DNA from: Bacteroidales bacterium
GTDB taxonomy: Bacteria > Bacteroidota > Bacteroidia > Bacteroidales > VadinHA17
DNA length: 64,000 nt
Reading direction: 5' to 3'
NCBI GenBank assembly: GCA_003157015.1
Contig: PMIJ01000076.1
Coordinates: forward strand, 1 to 64,000
This document shows positions 41,960 through 51,195 of the stretch, piece by piece. Numbering within the stretch: position 1 is the stretch's first letter; each line of letters starts with the position of its first letter. The notes beneath the pieces were generated by a model. It searched no databases, had not been told where the DNA came from, and worked only from the letters and a program-made list of their open reading frames with translations. The position numbers and the translations under genes were made by a program.

Positions 41960-42746
41960 GATCCTGGTAATGTTCATACCGCTCACGTACCTGGCTTACG
42001 TAATTCACAGACTCTGTCCCACTGAAATATCCGCTTTTTACAACACTGTCATTATAGTATTGACGTTCAGATTTTTTCAGAAGCCATTCTGCAACGCTTC
42101 CATCCCATTTAAGGGGATTCATACCGTTTTTCTCAGCAAGTTTCATGGCATCCAGCACATGACCCGGACCAGCATTATATGCGGCAAGAATGAAATTAAT
42201 TCTTTCCTTCGTGTCGGGAATAAGATTGTCGAATATTGAATGAAGCCAGATTATATACTTAATGCCGGCTCTCATATTGTTTTCGGGAGAGGCAGTTATA
42301 TCTATCCCAAAGTTTCTTCCTGTTTCAGGCATGATCTGCATCAAACCATATGCACCCGCTTCTGATGTTACATCAGGAATAAATCTTGACTCCTGATATA
42401 TCAGCGATGCAAGCAATCGCCAGTCCCAGTTGATACTGATGCTGTAATGCCTTATCATATCGTCGTATTGCGAAATTTTTCGCCAATGTCCGAAAGTTTT
42501 TTTATAGGGCTCTTCATCAGGAAAGGCTTTCAGAAGTTCAAAATTGAAACCCATTGACTTGCCTTTATAAATAAAATAGACAGCTGGATTGAAACCTGTC
42601 ATATCAGCTGATTTATCTTCTTCTCCTATTGAAGCTATATCAAAAGAAACCTTACTTTTCTTTAGAATTTTAGCTGAGTGATGATCTGAACACGAAACAA
42701 AAACTGTTACGATAAGAGTGAACAGAAATAGTGACTTTTTTACCAA
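41928..42746 (-). CDS. MltF-like lytic transglycosylase lacking most of its solute-binding domain
   Basis: A lipoprotein with an SLT catalytic domain: catalytic Glu in LIYQESRF, then AGAYGLMQIMPETG and AYNAGPGHV. The lipobox Cys is in FVSCSDH. Bacteroidota MltF-like proteins usually have a complete type 3 solute-binding domain of about 230 residues before SLT. Here its first strands are present (NPAVYFIYKGKSMGFNFELL) and the sequence then jumps to the final part (HWRKISQYDDMIRHYS), so about 170 residues are missing in frame. No ATG precedes the signal peptide. The TTG at 42746 (272 residues) is preferred over a TTG at 42791 because a -7 box overlaps the latter. It cleaves peptidoglycan glycan strands. 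Confidence 0.83.
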   Translation of the reverse strand: MVKKSLFLFTLIVTVFVSCSDHHSAKILKKSKVSFDIASIGEEDKSADMTGFNPAVYFIYKGKSMGFNFELLKAFPDEEPYKKTFGHWRKISQYDDMIRHYSISINWDWRLLASLIYQESRFIPDVTSEAGAYGLMQIMPETGRNFGIDITASPENNMRAGIKYIIWLHSIFDNLIPDTKERINFILAAYNAGPGHVLDAMKLAEKNGMNPLKWDGSVAEWLLKKSERQYYNDSVVKSGYFSGTESVNYVSQVRERYEHYQDLIQEEKTHPF

Positions 42747-42788
42747 AGATCTTGTATTAGTTAAACATTTTACTTCCAAAAACGGGTA

Positions 42789-42796
42789 CAAAGATA
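42789..42796 (-). promoter_or_regulatory. -7 box of the transglycosylase gene
   Basis: On the minus strand this reads TATCTTTG, a full match to TAnnTTTG. It places the transcript start near 42782, downstream of the TTG at 42791, and so supports the internal TTG start at 42746. Confidence 0.45.
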
Positions 42797-42806
42797 CAAC
42801 AATTTT

Positions 42807-44810
42807 TTAATCGTAAAATGTCCATGACAATCCGTAACGCAACATCCTGATACTCATTGGATACGTGGGCACCATTTCATAGTTGTATCCCATCAGTTTG
42901 GCATTTACATGATCGAACATTACAAAAATCCTTGTTCGTTTAATCTTTAGATTTAAAAAGAGATTTATAAAAGGATAATCACCGGCAGTAAATTTGTCCT
43001 GCCGGTAAAATCTTCCAGTTGTCGGCATATATGCGTACGGATAATACACTGTATTGTAAGTGACATCGAGGCCCAGTTGTGTATAAAGCTTTCCTCCGGT
43101 CTTTGCAAATTTGAAGAGGTTCTCAAAATAACCGGCCTCCCGAACCGTCGCCAATGGAAGGTCAAGTATATTTGAATTGCTGCTTTTCTGGACAATTATA
43201 TCAGAGGCAAGATGAAATTTCCATGCTCTCAGTTCATTTTTCAGAGTTACCGAAGCTACTGAAAGTCCACCCGAATATTGCGAAGGGAGTTTTGTAGTAT
43301 CAAAATCCGTATAATTCTTTATTATGGCATAATTGAATTTCAATTCGGTTTTCTTTGCCGGATATTTGAATGATGTGCCCAGGTCGATCCTGAACTCCTT
43401 TTTAAAGTTATTATCCCATTTAAAATTATTGCTGCCCCAATGGTCGTACCATATTGATGGTTGTCTGTTCATCATTGAACCTGTTATCAGCCAGAATGCC
43501 TTTCCTTTTTCCCATGCAAATGTTTTTGAGATTTCACCATTAAGATTGAAATCACCCACTCTGTATCCGGTTACATACAATTCCCCGGTTGCCAGCCATC
43601 CAAATTTTTCACCTATGCTGTTATGCAATCTCCCGATTAAGACATTACTGTTTAAGTTTGCAATAGTAGGAGTACCATACACCGGATAATGAACCGGATT
43701 AACATAATAATACATAGAAATTTCATTGCGTATTCCGGCGCCTCCACCCAGCGTGAACTTTCTTGATTCATCAGTTGAAAAATCAAATCTCAGCGTATTT
43801 TTTATGGTTCTGGAGTAGATTGAATCATTAGTTCTGGTATTACTTATTAATGTATCCCTGTAAAATCCTGAACCCGGATAACCATCCTTGTATGAACGTG
43901 AGTTGGTTTCATATAATAATATGTGAGAAAAAGTACCGCTTAATCCAAAAAAACCAGATTTTTTATTCGCCGTGCTGTCTTTTTTTACAACAGGATTACC
44001 GCCGATAGTATATCGTTCAACAAACAGCACGTTCCTGTTCTTAACGGTGCTGTTGGCAACATCGAGTTGACCCAGGTTTGTAGGTATTTCGAAGGTATTC
44101 GGCTGGCTTATATCTGAAAAATTTTGTATACCTCCATTTTCGTAGGATAACAGGTTATTAATGCCTGCTGAAAAATATGCTTTATATTTATCTCCTGTAT
44201 AAGAGGAGTAAAAAGTAAACGTTTTATCTGACGACCTTTGGTAATTATACTCTCCAAGACTGAACACAATATCGTAAATGAGACCAAAATTTATAAATCG
44301 GTTGATGTTTTGCGAATACCTGACCCTGAATGTTTGCTCCGAATTAGCAACCGGCCCTCCAAAACTCCAGTCAAGCTCGGTATAAGGAACCTGTGTATTC
44401 ATGAATACCGTGTTTGAAGGAAGATGCATTAACGGATAATAATAGGCATAAAGGAATTTCTCAGGGTCAGTAATCCTGTCAAAAAAATTAAGTTGATAAA
44501 AAGGAAGGCCATAGTTGCCAAGAGTCGCATTTACGGGCGAGTATTTGTCTGCCAGTTTAAACCTGTCTGTTAATGAAAAGACAGTGTCAATCTGTATAGG
44601 AATCTCTTCAGAGTAATCCGGAGAAAGAGTCCATTGCCTTAATATTCTTGGTTTCTTTACGGTATCTGTTTTGTGTGTAATCGAATATCTTGCTTTTATT
44701 AAAGAATCCTGTTTCTGTGTATCTGTTTTAGCTGGAACAACACTTTGTTTCTGGGCATACAGACCTAATGGAACAACTATTAGCAGTATTATAAAAATAT
44801 ATCTGATCAT
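42807..44810 (-). CDS. Putative outer-membrane porin (Porin_10-like)
   Basis: A 667-residue outer-membrane protein starting MIRYIFIILLIVVPLGLYAQ, a signal peptide; an in-frame start 69 bases upstream would precede the promoter. The mature protein is a large beta-barrel with repeated aromatic girdle strands. The segment FYQLNFFDRITDPEKFLYAY, followed by FGGPVANSEQTFRVRYSQNI, is typical of Bacteroidota proteins annotated as putative porin. The end, YGLSWTFYD, is a barrel strand. Substrate is unknown. The -7 box lies only seven bases from the start codon, suggesting an almost leaderless transcript. Confidence 0.82.
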   Translation of the reverse strand: MIRYIFIILLIVVPLGLYAQKQSVVPAKTDTQKQDSLIKARYSITHKTDTVKKPRILRQWTLSPDYSEEIPIQIDTVFSLTDRFKLADKYSPVNATLGNYGLPFYQLNFFDRITDPEKFLYAYYYPLMHLPSNTVFMNTQVPYTELDWSFGGPVANSEQTFRVRYSQNINRFINFGLIYDIVFSLGEYNYQRSSDKTFTFYSSYTGDKYKAYFSAGINNLLSYENGGIQNFSDISQPNTFEIPTNLGQLDVANSTVKNRNVLFVERYTIGGNPVVKKDSTANKKSGFFGLSGTFSHILLYETNSRSYKDGYPGSGFYRDTLISNTRTNDSIYSRTIKNTLRFDFSTDESRKFTLGGGAGIRNEISMYYYVNPVHYPVYGTPTIANLNSNVLIGRLHNSIGEKFGWLATGELYVTGYRVGDFNLNGEISKTFAWEKGKAFWLITGSMMNRQPSIWYDHWGSNNFKWDNNFKKEFRIDLGTSFKYPAKKTELKFNYAIIKNYTDFDTTKLPSQYSGGLSVASVTLKNELRAWKFHLASDIIVQKSSNSNILDLPLATVREAGYFENLFKFAKTGGKLYTQLGLDVTYNTVYYPYAYMPTTGRFYRQDKFTAGDYPFINLFLNLKIKRTRIFVMFDHVNAKLMGYNYEMVPTYPMSIRMLRYGLSWTFYD

Positions 44811-44816
44811 CAGGTG

Positions 44817-44824
44817 CAAATATA
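44817..44824 (-). promoter_or_regulatory. -7 box of the porin gene
   Basis: The minus strand reads TATATTTG, a full match to TAnnTTTG. The expected transcription start falls within about three bases of the ATG at 44810, so the mRNA would be leaderless or nearly so. Confidence 0.4.
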
Positions 44825-44869
44825 GAAAATATGAAAGGCCCTGCCAAATTGAGGGCCCGATTTTCATTT

Positions 44870-44968
44870 TTGCCACCAAGACACAAAGACACCAAGAGGC
44901 ACCAAGACTATATTGTCAACTTTACTAACTTGGTGTAACTTCGTGACTTGGAGCCTTGGTGGCAATTC
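44870..44968. repeat. Small element with TTGCCACCAAG / CTTGGTGGCAA inverted ends
   Basis: The left end TTGCCACCAAGACACAAAG and the right end GGAGCCTTGGTGGCAA are inverted copies, and internal stretches (CACCAAGAGGCACCAAG against CTTGGTGTAACTTCGTG) also pair. It is the second member of the family seen at 9283-9377. It lies between ftsZ and the porin gene and could separate dcw transcription from downstream genes. Confidence 0.7.
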
Positions 44969-44996
44969 TTTTTTCTACAAATCCGGATTTATCAAA

Positions 44997-46481
44997 TCAA
45001 TCTACATTATCATTCAAATAGGCATTATTCTCTCGTAAAACAGGCTCATCATTTTCATCCGAGGTTAAAGTGAACTTTGACAATTTGCTTTCTGTTGCAC
45101 CCTCCGGCGCTCCAAGTGAGAGGTTTCTTCTGACATAAGCCGGTACATCTTCAAAGGTGTCAATATTCTCTTTCATTGTATTATTTGAAAGGCCTTCCCT
45201 TTTCAGAATGTTTTGCATGTGTTTCACCTTTCTCAAAGTCGCTTCAGGCTTCTCATCGCCCTCATCATTTTCAGTTTTTCTCCTGCTTCTTATCTCATCC
45301 ATCTCCTGATTATGCTCAAGACTGAAATCAATAACTCCCTGGGATTCTTCTTCAAAATCAGTAATTATTGCTTTTTTGCCCTTTTCATGAACTGAAAATA
45401 CATCACTCCCTGTTTCCGGGATAATTCTGGAGGGAATAGCATATTTATTTGTCAGCAATTCTACCTTGCTTGGTCTTTTAGGTTTATATGGCTGGAAGAT
45501 ACTGTTTGATTCAAATCCCGTTGCTATTATTGTCACACTGATCTCCTCATTCAGATTGTCATCCTTCGATAAACCCCTTATTATCAGAGCATCTTCAGAT
45601 GCTGCCTCATACATATAATCGGTTATTTCACCAAGTTCATCCATGGTGATCTCATGTTCTCCCTGTCCCGAGGAAATATTAATCAGAATGCTCTTGGCGC
45701 CTGTAATATCATTTGAATTCAACAATGGTGATGCAAGTGCGTTTTCAATTGCTTTTCTTGCCCTGTCTTCACCGGCTGCCTTCCCCATTCCCATTATTGA
45801 AACTCCTGAATTCCTCATTACAGTCTCCACATCGGCAAAATCGACATTTATATAACCTGTTACAGTGATGATCTCGGCAATTCCTTTTACGGCTATTGTC
45901 AGGATATCATCAGCCTTCGCAAATGCAGTAGAAACAGGCTGGTTCCCATATATCTCTCTCAGTTTTTCATTGTTGATAACCAGCAACGAATCAACATAGT
46001 CTTTAAGTTCCGTTATACCATCAATAGCATGCCGGATGCGTACTTTTCCTTCAGATTTAAAAGGAATTGTGACGACAGCAATGGTTAGTAATCCGGCTTC
46101 TTTGCAGGCTTTTGCAATTACGGGCGTAGCTCCTGTACCGGTCCCTCCTCCCATTCCTGTAGTGATAAATACCATCTTTGTGTTGCCCGATAAGGCATCC
46201 ATCACATCATCTATATTTTCAATTGCTGCCTGCCTGCCAATTTCCGGTTTGCTTCCAGCTCCTCTGCCTTCTGTCAGAGATTCTCCGATCTGGACTTTTA
46301 TAGGCACAGGACTTTTTATCAGAGCCTGATGGTCGGTATTGCAAATCACAAAGTTCACATCTGTGATTCCCTTTTCAAACATGTGATTAACAGCGTTGTT
46401 TCCACCGCCGCCTATTCCGAGAACCTTAATAATCGATGATCTTTCCACCGGCAGATCAAAGTTCATTATATCGTCTGACAT
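44997..46481 (-). CDS. ftsZ: Cell division protein FtsZ
   Basis: Tubulin-like GTPase that forms the Z-ring at midcell. The 494 residues show VLGIGGGGNNAV, the tubulin signature GGGTGTGATP, and the T7 loop NVDFADVET that completes the neighbouring active site. A variable linker follows from about residue 330. The FtsA-binding type peptide FEDVPAYVRRNL is not at the very end but followed by about 45 residues finishing ENNAYLNDNVD, as is usual in Bacteroidota. It is the last gene of the dcw cluster, 48 bases after ftsA. Confidence 0.98.
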   Translation of the reverse strand: MSDDIMNFDLPVERSSIIKVLGIGGGGNNAVNHMFEKGITDVNFVICNTDHQALIKSPVPIKVQIGESLTEGRGAGSKPEIGRQAAIENIDDVMDALSGNTKMVFITTGMGGGTGTGATPVIAKACKEAGLLTIAVVTIPFKSEGKVRIRHAIDGITELKDYVDSLLVINNEKLREIYGNQPVSTAFAKADDILTIAVKGIAEIITVTGYINVDFADVETVMRNSGVSIMGMGKAAGEDRARKAIENALASPLLNSNDITGAKSILINISSGQGEHEITMDELGEITDYMYEAASEDALIIRGLSKDDNLNEEISVTIIATGFESNSIFQPYKPKRPSKVELLTNKYAIPSRIIPETGSDVFSVHEKGKKAIITDFEEESQGVIDFSLEHNQEMDEIRSRRKTENDEGDEKPEATLRKVKHMQNILKREGLSNNTMKENIDTFEDVPAYVRRNLSLGAPEGATESKLSKFTLTSDENDEPVLRENNAYLNDNVD

Positions 46482-46529
46482 AGCATAATTATTTAATTGA
46501 TTAGGAGCTCATTATGTTAATATACTGCT

Positions 46530-47894
46530 CTATTTGTTTGTTATAGGCTGATCCTCAACCTCAAACATCCTTGAAAGCATAGTTTTAATTTTTTCTGTGA
46601 GGGAGACTTTTTCCTCTTCCTGAGGCTGGGTTACAAATGTTTCTTTCTCCTCTTCTTCAATGTGGTTTTCATCTGTCACGGCTCTTGGTTTGACAAATTC
46701 TTCCGAATTGCCTGCATTGAAAGCCTTTTTGTAGGTATCAAGATATTCAAAGCCACGCATAATCAAACCAACACTTGTGGCATACATCGGTTGGTTTATT
46801 TCATTTTTTGCAGACCCTGCAAGATGCTCATTGGGAAGACCTATTCGTACATCCATAGCAGTTTTGAATTTCACCAGCTGCGGCAGGTGTTTAAGCATTG
46901 CACCGCCGCCTGTAATTACGACTCCGGCTGCCAGTTTATCAGCATATCCCGAGTTCTGTATTTCAAAATTCACCGCATCGATAATCTCTTCCATCCTTGA
47001 CTGGATAATATAAGCCAGACTTTTGAAAGAAATTTCTTTTGGTTCACGTCCGCTGATACCTGGTATAGAAACAACCTTGTCTTCCGGGGCAATATCACCC
47101 AGAGCTGAGCCATACTGAATCTTTAGCTGTTCCGCATGTCTCTGCAGTATTGCACATCCCTCCTTTATATCTTTTGTAACAACGTTTCCTCCGAAAGGAA
47201 TCACTGCTGTGTGGCGAATTATATTATCATAATAAACTGCCACATCAGTCGTTCCTCCGCCAATATCTACCAGTACCACTCCAGCTTCTTTTTCGTCATC
47301 GGTAAGCACAGCATCTGAGGAAGCCAGTGGTTCAAGGATCATATCCTTCACGGTAAGATTAGCTTTCCTGATACATTTTTCTATGTTTTTTGCTGCTGCG
47401 ACCTGTCCGATCACTATGTGGAAATTAGCTTCCAGACGCCTGCCACACATTCCGATAGGGCTCTTCACCCCTGTTTCATTATCAACAATGAAATTCTGGG
47501 GAATCACATGAATAATCTCCTCCCCGATATCGATATGTATCTTGTGCATATCTTCAATCAGCTTGAAGACCTCCTCTTTCTTGATTTCGTCATCATAAGC
47601 TTCGCGCATTATATAGCCGCGGTTTTTCATACTTTTGATATGTTGCCCGGCAATACCGACAAAGACTTCAGAGAAGAGAATACCTGATCTTTTCTGTACA
47701 TCCTCCACGGTAGTCTGAATGGCGTTTACTGTCTCTTCGATATTAAGAACAACGCCTCTCTTTACACCCTTTGACAGAGCTTTACTAAGTCCGAGAATTT
47801 CGATTTTTCCATTTTCGTTTTTCTTACCGACAATTGCCACAATTTTTGTGGTTCCTATGTCGATGGCTGCTACATATTGTTCCTTTTTGTTCAT
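46530..47894 (-). CDS. ftsA: Cell division protein FtsA
   Basis: Actin-like membrane tether of the Z-ring. The 454-residue protein begins with the phosphate-1 motif YVAAIDIGTTKIVAIVGKK. The inserted SHS2 (1C) domain includes EVFVGIAGQHIKSM. The second phosphate motif is VLVDIGGGTTDVAVY and the adenosine motif VVITGGGAMLKHL. The C-terminal amphipathic region near KIKTMLSRMFEVEDQ would bind the membrane. It lies between ftsQ (12-base gap) and ftsZ. Confidence 0.97.
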   Translation of the reverse strand: MNKKEQYVAAIDIGTTKIVAIVGKKNENGKIEILGLSKALSKGVKRGVVLNIEETVNAIQTTVEDVQKRSGILFSEVFVGIAGQHIKSMKNRGYIMREAYDDEIKKEEVFKLIEDMHKIHIDIGEEIIHVIPQNFIVDNETGVKSPIGMCGRRLEANFHIVIGQVAAAKNIEKCIRKANLTVKDMILEPLASSDAVLTDDEKEAGVVLVDIGGGTTDVAVYYDNIIRHTAVIPFGGNVVTKDIKEGCAILQRHAEQLKIQYGSALGDIAPEDKVVSIPGISGREPKEISFKSLAYIIQSRMEEIIDAVNFEIQNSGYADKLAAGVVITGGGAMLKHLPQLVKFKTAMDVRIGLPNEHLAGSAKNEINQPMYATSVGLIMRGFEYLDTYKKAFNAGNSEEFVKPRAVTDENHIEEEEKETFVTQPQEEEKVSLTEKIKTMLSRMFEVEDQPITNK

Positions 47895-47906
47895 AGCTTA
47901 ATATAG

Positions 47907-48695
47907 TTATTTCTGATTATCTCTTTTTTTACAAACTATCTGATCTTTATATTCAAGATTTATCAATGAGTATTTATTCCATCCAACTACAGGCAGCACC
48001 TTATCATAAAAGGCTTCAAGATTTCTGAGTTTCCCTTCAAAATTTTCAACTGTTCCCAGATGTATCTGCTGGTTTCCGGCACGCGGAATGAGATCGATCT
48101 CATCATTTCCGTCAACATATATCTGATCGATCTGAGCCGACCAGAATCTGTCATCATTTATATAATTCAAAAGCGGGTAAATATCTTTAAGAACAGACTT
48201 TTTTATACTTGTGTCGAGAACACTTACGCCGTTAAGCATGGCAGCACTTATGTTCACATTGCCCTTTATGATGTGTAACCTCGGATTATAGAGGTTTCTT
48301 CTCCTCATTACAACTCCTTCTTCATCAACAAAAAAATCACCTCCGTTGTCGGGCATAATTCTCATGACCGGATTACGCTGTTCAACAAATACATGTACCA
48401 TTCCATCAACTGTCATGTATGCTTCGGCTTTCTTCAATTCTCTCAACACATTAATTCTGTTTTCTATCTCCGAAACTGATACCTCTTTAACAGGTTTACC
48501 GACAATCCTGCCCGAATTCCCATATGCAAGGTTCAAAAGCTGCTTTTTTGTAACAAAATGATAATCAGACGAATCGCTTATATCGATGACTATACCCCCG
48601 CATGGCTTCGAATTCGTTGAATTGGCCATAAAACCTGGTATTATAAGAAGGTATAATATCGGAATGATCAATAATATTTTCAGAAACTTCTTCAT
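47907..48695 (-). CDS. ftsQ: Cell division protein FtsQ/DivIB-like
   Basis: A 262-residue bitopic protein with one N-terminal helix (KFLKILLIIPILYLLIIPGF) and a periplasmic part containing a POTRA-like region (VTKKQLLNLAYGNSGRIVG to VFVEQRNPVMRI) and the beta domain (FFVDEEGVVM, INLEYKDQIVCK). Low sequence conservation is normal for this family; the position between murC and ftsA is decisive. It links FtsL/FtsB to the septal peptidoglycan machinery. Its start overlaps the murC stop by four bases. Confidence 0.92.
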   Translation of the reverse strand: MKKFLKILLIIPILYLLIIPGFMANSTNSKPCGGIVIDISDSSDYHFVTKKQLLNLAYGNSGRIVGKPVKEVSVSEIENRINVLRELKKAEAYMTVDGMVHVFVEQRNPVMRIMPDNGGDFFVDEEGVVMRRRNLYNPRLHIIKGNVNISAAMLNGVSVLDTSIKKSVLKDIYPLLNYINDDRFWSAQIDQIYVDGNDEIDLIPRAGNQQIHLGTVENFEGKLRNLEAFYDKVLPVVGWNKYSLINLEYKDQIVCKKRDNQK

Positions 48696-50086
48696 TTCAC
48701 CCTCTCCATCTTAAGCTTTTTCTCAATTGGGACAATCAGTGAATCAATATCTCCGGCTCCGATTGTTAAAAGAACATCGAGCTTAGTCACATCCAGTTTA
48801 CCTGGGATGTCTTCCTTCATCATCAGCTTCTTATTAGCTGATCTCATTTTATCAAATATCAGTCCTGAGGAAACTCCTTCAATAGGCTTTTCACGTGCCG
48901 GATATATCGGCAGGATTATTGCCTCGTCAAGTTCATCGAGGATTTTTGCAAAACCCTCTGCATGGTCTCGCGTACGTGAAAAAAGATGAGGCTGAAAGAT
49001 CCCGGTAATTTTTCTTCCGGTAAAATATTCCTTTACACATGTTATGCATGCCCTTATCTCTTCAGGATGATGTGCGTAATCATCAACATAAGTAAGCCCC
49101 GGAACATTTATCCTAATATCGAACCTTCGTCTTACACCCTGGAAAAGCAAGACTGCTTTTCTGATTTCCTGTTCATTAACACCACACATCAGTGCAACAG
49201 CAATTGCTGCAGTAAAATTTTCTATATTTATAATACCCGGAAAAGTAAAGCGAAGATCCTCAATTGAAACTGAAGGTGTTTTAATACTGAATATGTAACA
49301 GTCTTCAGTACGTTTAACACCGTATGCAGAGTAATCGGCATCTCTGTCAATTCCATATGTATAACAGACGACTCCCTCAGGGACAACAATTTGTTTACGT
49401 ATTTTGCTATTAACAATCAGAGTACCGCCTCTTCTTATTTTTCCGCAAAACTCATTATAAGCCTTTATCATAGTATCCTGATCTCCGTATATATCCAGAT
49501 GATCAGCATCAAGTGATGTCACAACTGCCATAAGCGGTTTGAGACGGTGAAAGGAACGGTCAAATTCATCTGCTTCCATCACAGTGTACCTGCTGTCGCC
49601 CAGAATAAGATTTGAATTGTAATTTTTCGAGATACCTCCAAGAAATGCTGAACAGTCGATGCTCGATTGTTTCAGCAAATGTGCTATCATGGTCGAAACA
49701 GTAGTCTTACCATGAGTTCCGGCTACGGCAAGGGTATCAGTATTACTTGATATTTCACCGAGGATTTCGGACCGTTTATAAATCAGATATCCGTTTGATT
49801 TGAAAAAGGCGAGAATTATATTTTCGGCAGGAATAGCTGGAGTGAAAACTATAATAATCCGGTTTTTATCAGAAATATTTCTGAACAGATCAGGCAGTGT
49901 ACTTAAATCATCTTTATAAGTAACATTGCAGCCGTTCTCAATTAATGAAACAGTTATCTCGCTTTCCGATCTGTCGTATCCTGCAACAGAATAACCTCCT
50001 TTAGCGAAATAAAGGGCAAGGGCGCTCATGCCGATTCCTCCGATCCCGACAAAATACAATCCTTCTATGTTTTTAAACTCAATCAT
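48692..50086 (-). CDS. murC: UDP-N-acetylmuramate--L-alanine ligase MurC
   Basis: The first Mur ligase, adding L-Ala to UDP-MurNAc in the cytoplasm. In the 464 residues, the N-terminal Rossmann part YFVGIGGIGMSALALYF binds the substrate, the ATP loop is AGTHGKTTVSTMIAHLL, and the C-terminal domain has VDDYAHHPEEI and FQPHLFSRT, diagnostic for MurC. It overlaps murG upstream and ftsQ downstream by four bases each, so translation is coupled. Confidence 0.97.
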   Translation of the reverse strand: MIEFKNIEGLYFVGIGGIGMSALALYFAKGGYSVAGYDRSESEITVSLIENGCNVTYKDDLSTLPDLFRNISDKNRIIIVFTPAIPAENIILAFFKSNGYLIYKRSEILGEISSNTDTLAVAGTHGKTTVSTMIAHLLKQSSIDCSAFLGGISKNYNSNLILGDSRYTVMEADEFDRSFHRLKPLMAVVTSLDADHLDIYGDQDTMIKAYNEFCGKIRRGGTLIVNSKIRKQIVVPEGVVCYTYGIDRDADYSAYGVKRTEDCYIFSIKTPSVSIEDLRFTFPGIINIENFTAAIAVALMCGVNEQEIRKAVLLFQGVRRRFDIRINVPGLTYVDDYAHHPEEIRACITCVKEYFTGRKITGIFQPHLFSRTRDHAEGFAKILDELDEAIILPIYPAREKPIEGVSSGLIFDKMRSANKKLMMKEDIPGKLDVTKLDVLLTIGAGDIDSLIVPIEKKLKMERVK

Positions 50087-51195
50087 TTCCGTGCAAGCTT
50101 TAGAACTTCCTCAGCTATCCTTATATCAGCGTCTCTGTCGGCCATCTTCAGGATGTTATCTGATAGCGTTTCTCTTTTAGTTTTATCAGATAATAATTTG
50201 ATTGCCTCATCTACAAGGGTTTTAGATGCCACATTATCTGAGATTAATAAAGCAGCATCTCTGGTTGAAAGAGCTTCCGCATTCCTGGTCTGATGATCTT
50301 CGGCAACATTCGGAGAAGGGACCAGAATTACCGGTTTGCCAACGAGGCAAAGCTCCGAAATGGTTCCTGCCCCTGCTCTTGAAACTATGATATCAGCGGC
50401 TGAATAAGCATAATCCATCCGGTTGATAAAATCATGCACTGAAATATTTCCACTGAATGATAAGGATACCAGTGCTCTGACGTTTTCAAAATAGTATTTT
50501 CCGGTCTGCCACAGCCATTGGCACTCAGAGTCTCTGAGCTTATCGATGTTTTCTGACATACCGGTGTTAATGCTTCCGGCTCCCAGTGAACCACCCAGAA
50601 CAAGTACCACCGGGAATTCCTTTTTCAGGCTGAAAAATGAAAGTGCCTCATCACGTAAGCTTTTAAGGTTGTCAAAATTCTGCCTAACCGGGTTTCCGGT
50701 TTTAATTATTTTAGCGGAAGGAAAATATTTCCCCATTCCTTCATATGCGACACAAATTGCTGCAGCTCTTTTTGCCAGAAGCTTATTTGTAACGCCTGCG
50801 TAGCTGTTCTGCTCCTGGATAAGGGTCGGAATACCCATTCTTCCTGCCTGGCTCAGCACCGGACCACTAGCATAACCACCGACACCAACAACAACATCGG
50901 GTCCAAATTCCCTGATAACTTTTTTTGCTTTATTCAGACTCTTCAAAAGCTTAATCAGAACTGAAATATTTTTCAGCGAAAGGCTACGATACAGCCCTGC
51001 AACTGGCAACCCTATTATCCTATATCCTGCTGCAGGTACTTTTTCCATCTCCATTCTTCCTTCAGCACCAACAAATAGGATCTCAGTCTCAGGTTCAATT
51101 TTCCTGAGAGCATTGGCAATTGAAATGGCCGGGAATATATGCCCGCCAGTACCGCCTCCGCTTATTATTACCCTATTATGTTTTTGCAGGTTCAT
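50083..51195 (-). CDS. murG: Undecaprenyl-PP-MurNAc-pentapeptide GlcNAc transferase MurG
   Basis: Peripheral membrane GT28 glycosyltransferase that turns lipid I into lipid II. Motifs are ISGGGTGGHIFPAISIA (lipid-acceptor loop), GVGGYASGP, LVLGGSLGAGSIN, and the UDP-GlcNAc site SRAGAGTISELCLVGKPVILVPSPN. The start at 51195 (MNLQKHNR) is preferred because it leaves the normal short lead before GGGTGG; the ATG at 51213 would add six residues and lengthen the overlap with ftsW. Confidence 0.96.
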   Translation of the reverse strand: MNLQKHNRVIISGGGTGGHIFPAISIANALRKIEPETEILFVGAEGRMEMEKVPAAGYRIIGLPVAGLYRSLSLKNISVLIKLLKSLNKAKKVIREFGPDVVVGVGGYASGPVLSQAGRMGIPTLIQEQNSYAGVTNKLLAKRAAAICVAYEGMGKYFPSAKIIKTGNPVRQNFDNLKSLRDEALSFFSLKKEFPVVLVLGGSLGAGSINTGMSENIDKLRDSECQWLWQTGKYYFENVRALVSLSFSGNISVHDFINRMDYAYSAADIIVSRAGAGTISELCLVGKPVILVPSPNVAEDHQTRNAEALSTRDAALLISDNVASKTLVDEAIKLLSDKTKRETLSDNILKMADRDADIRIAEEVLKLARK

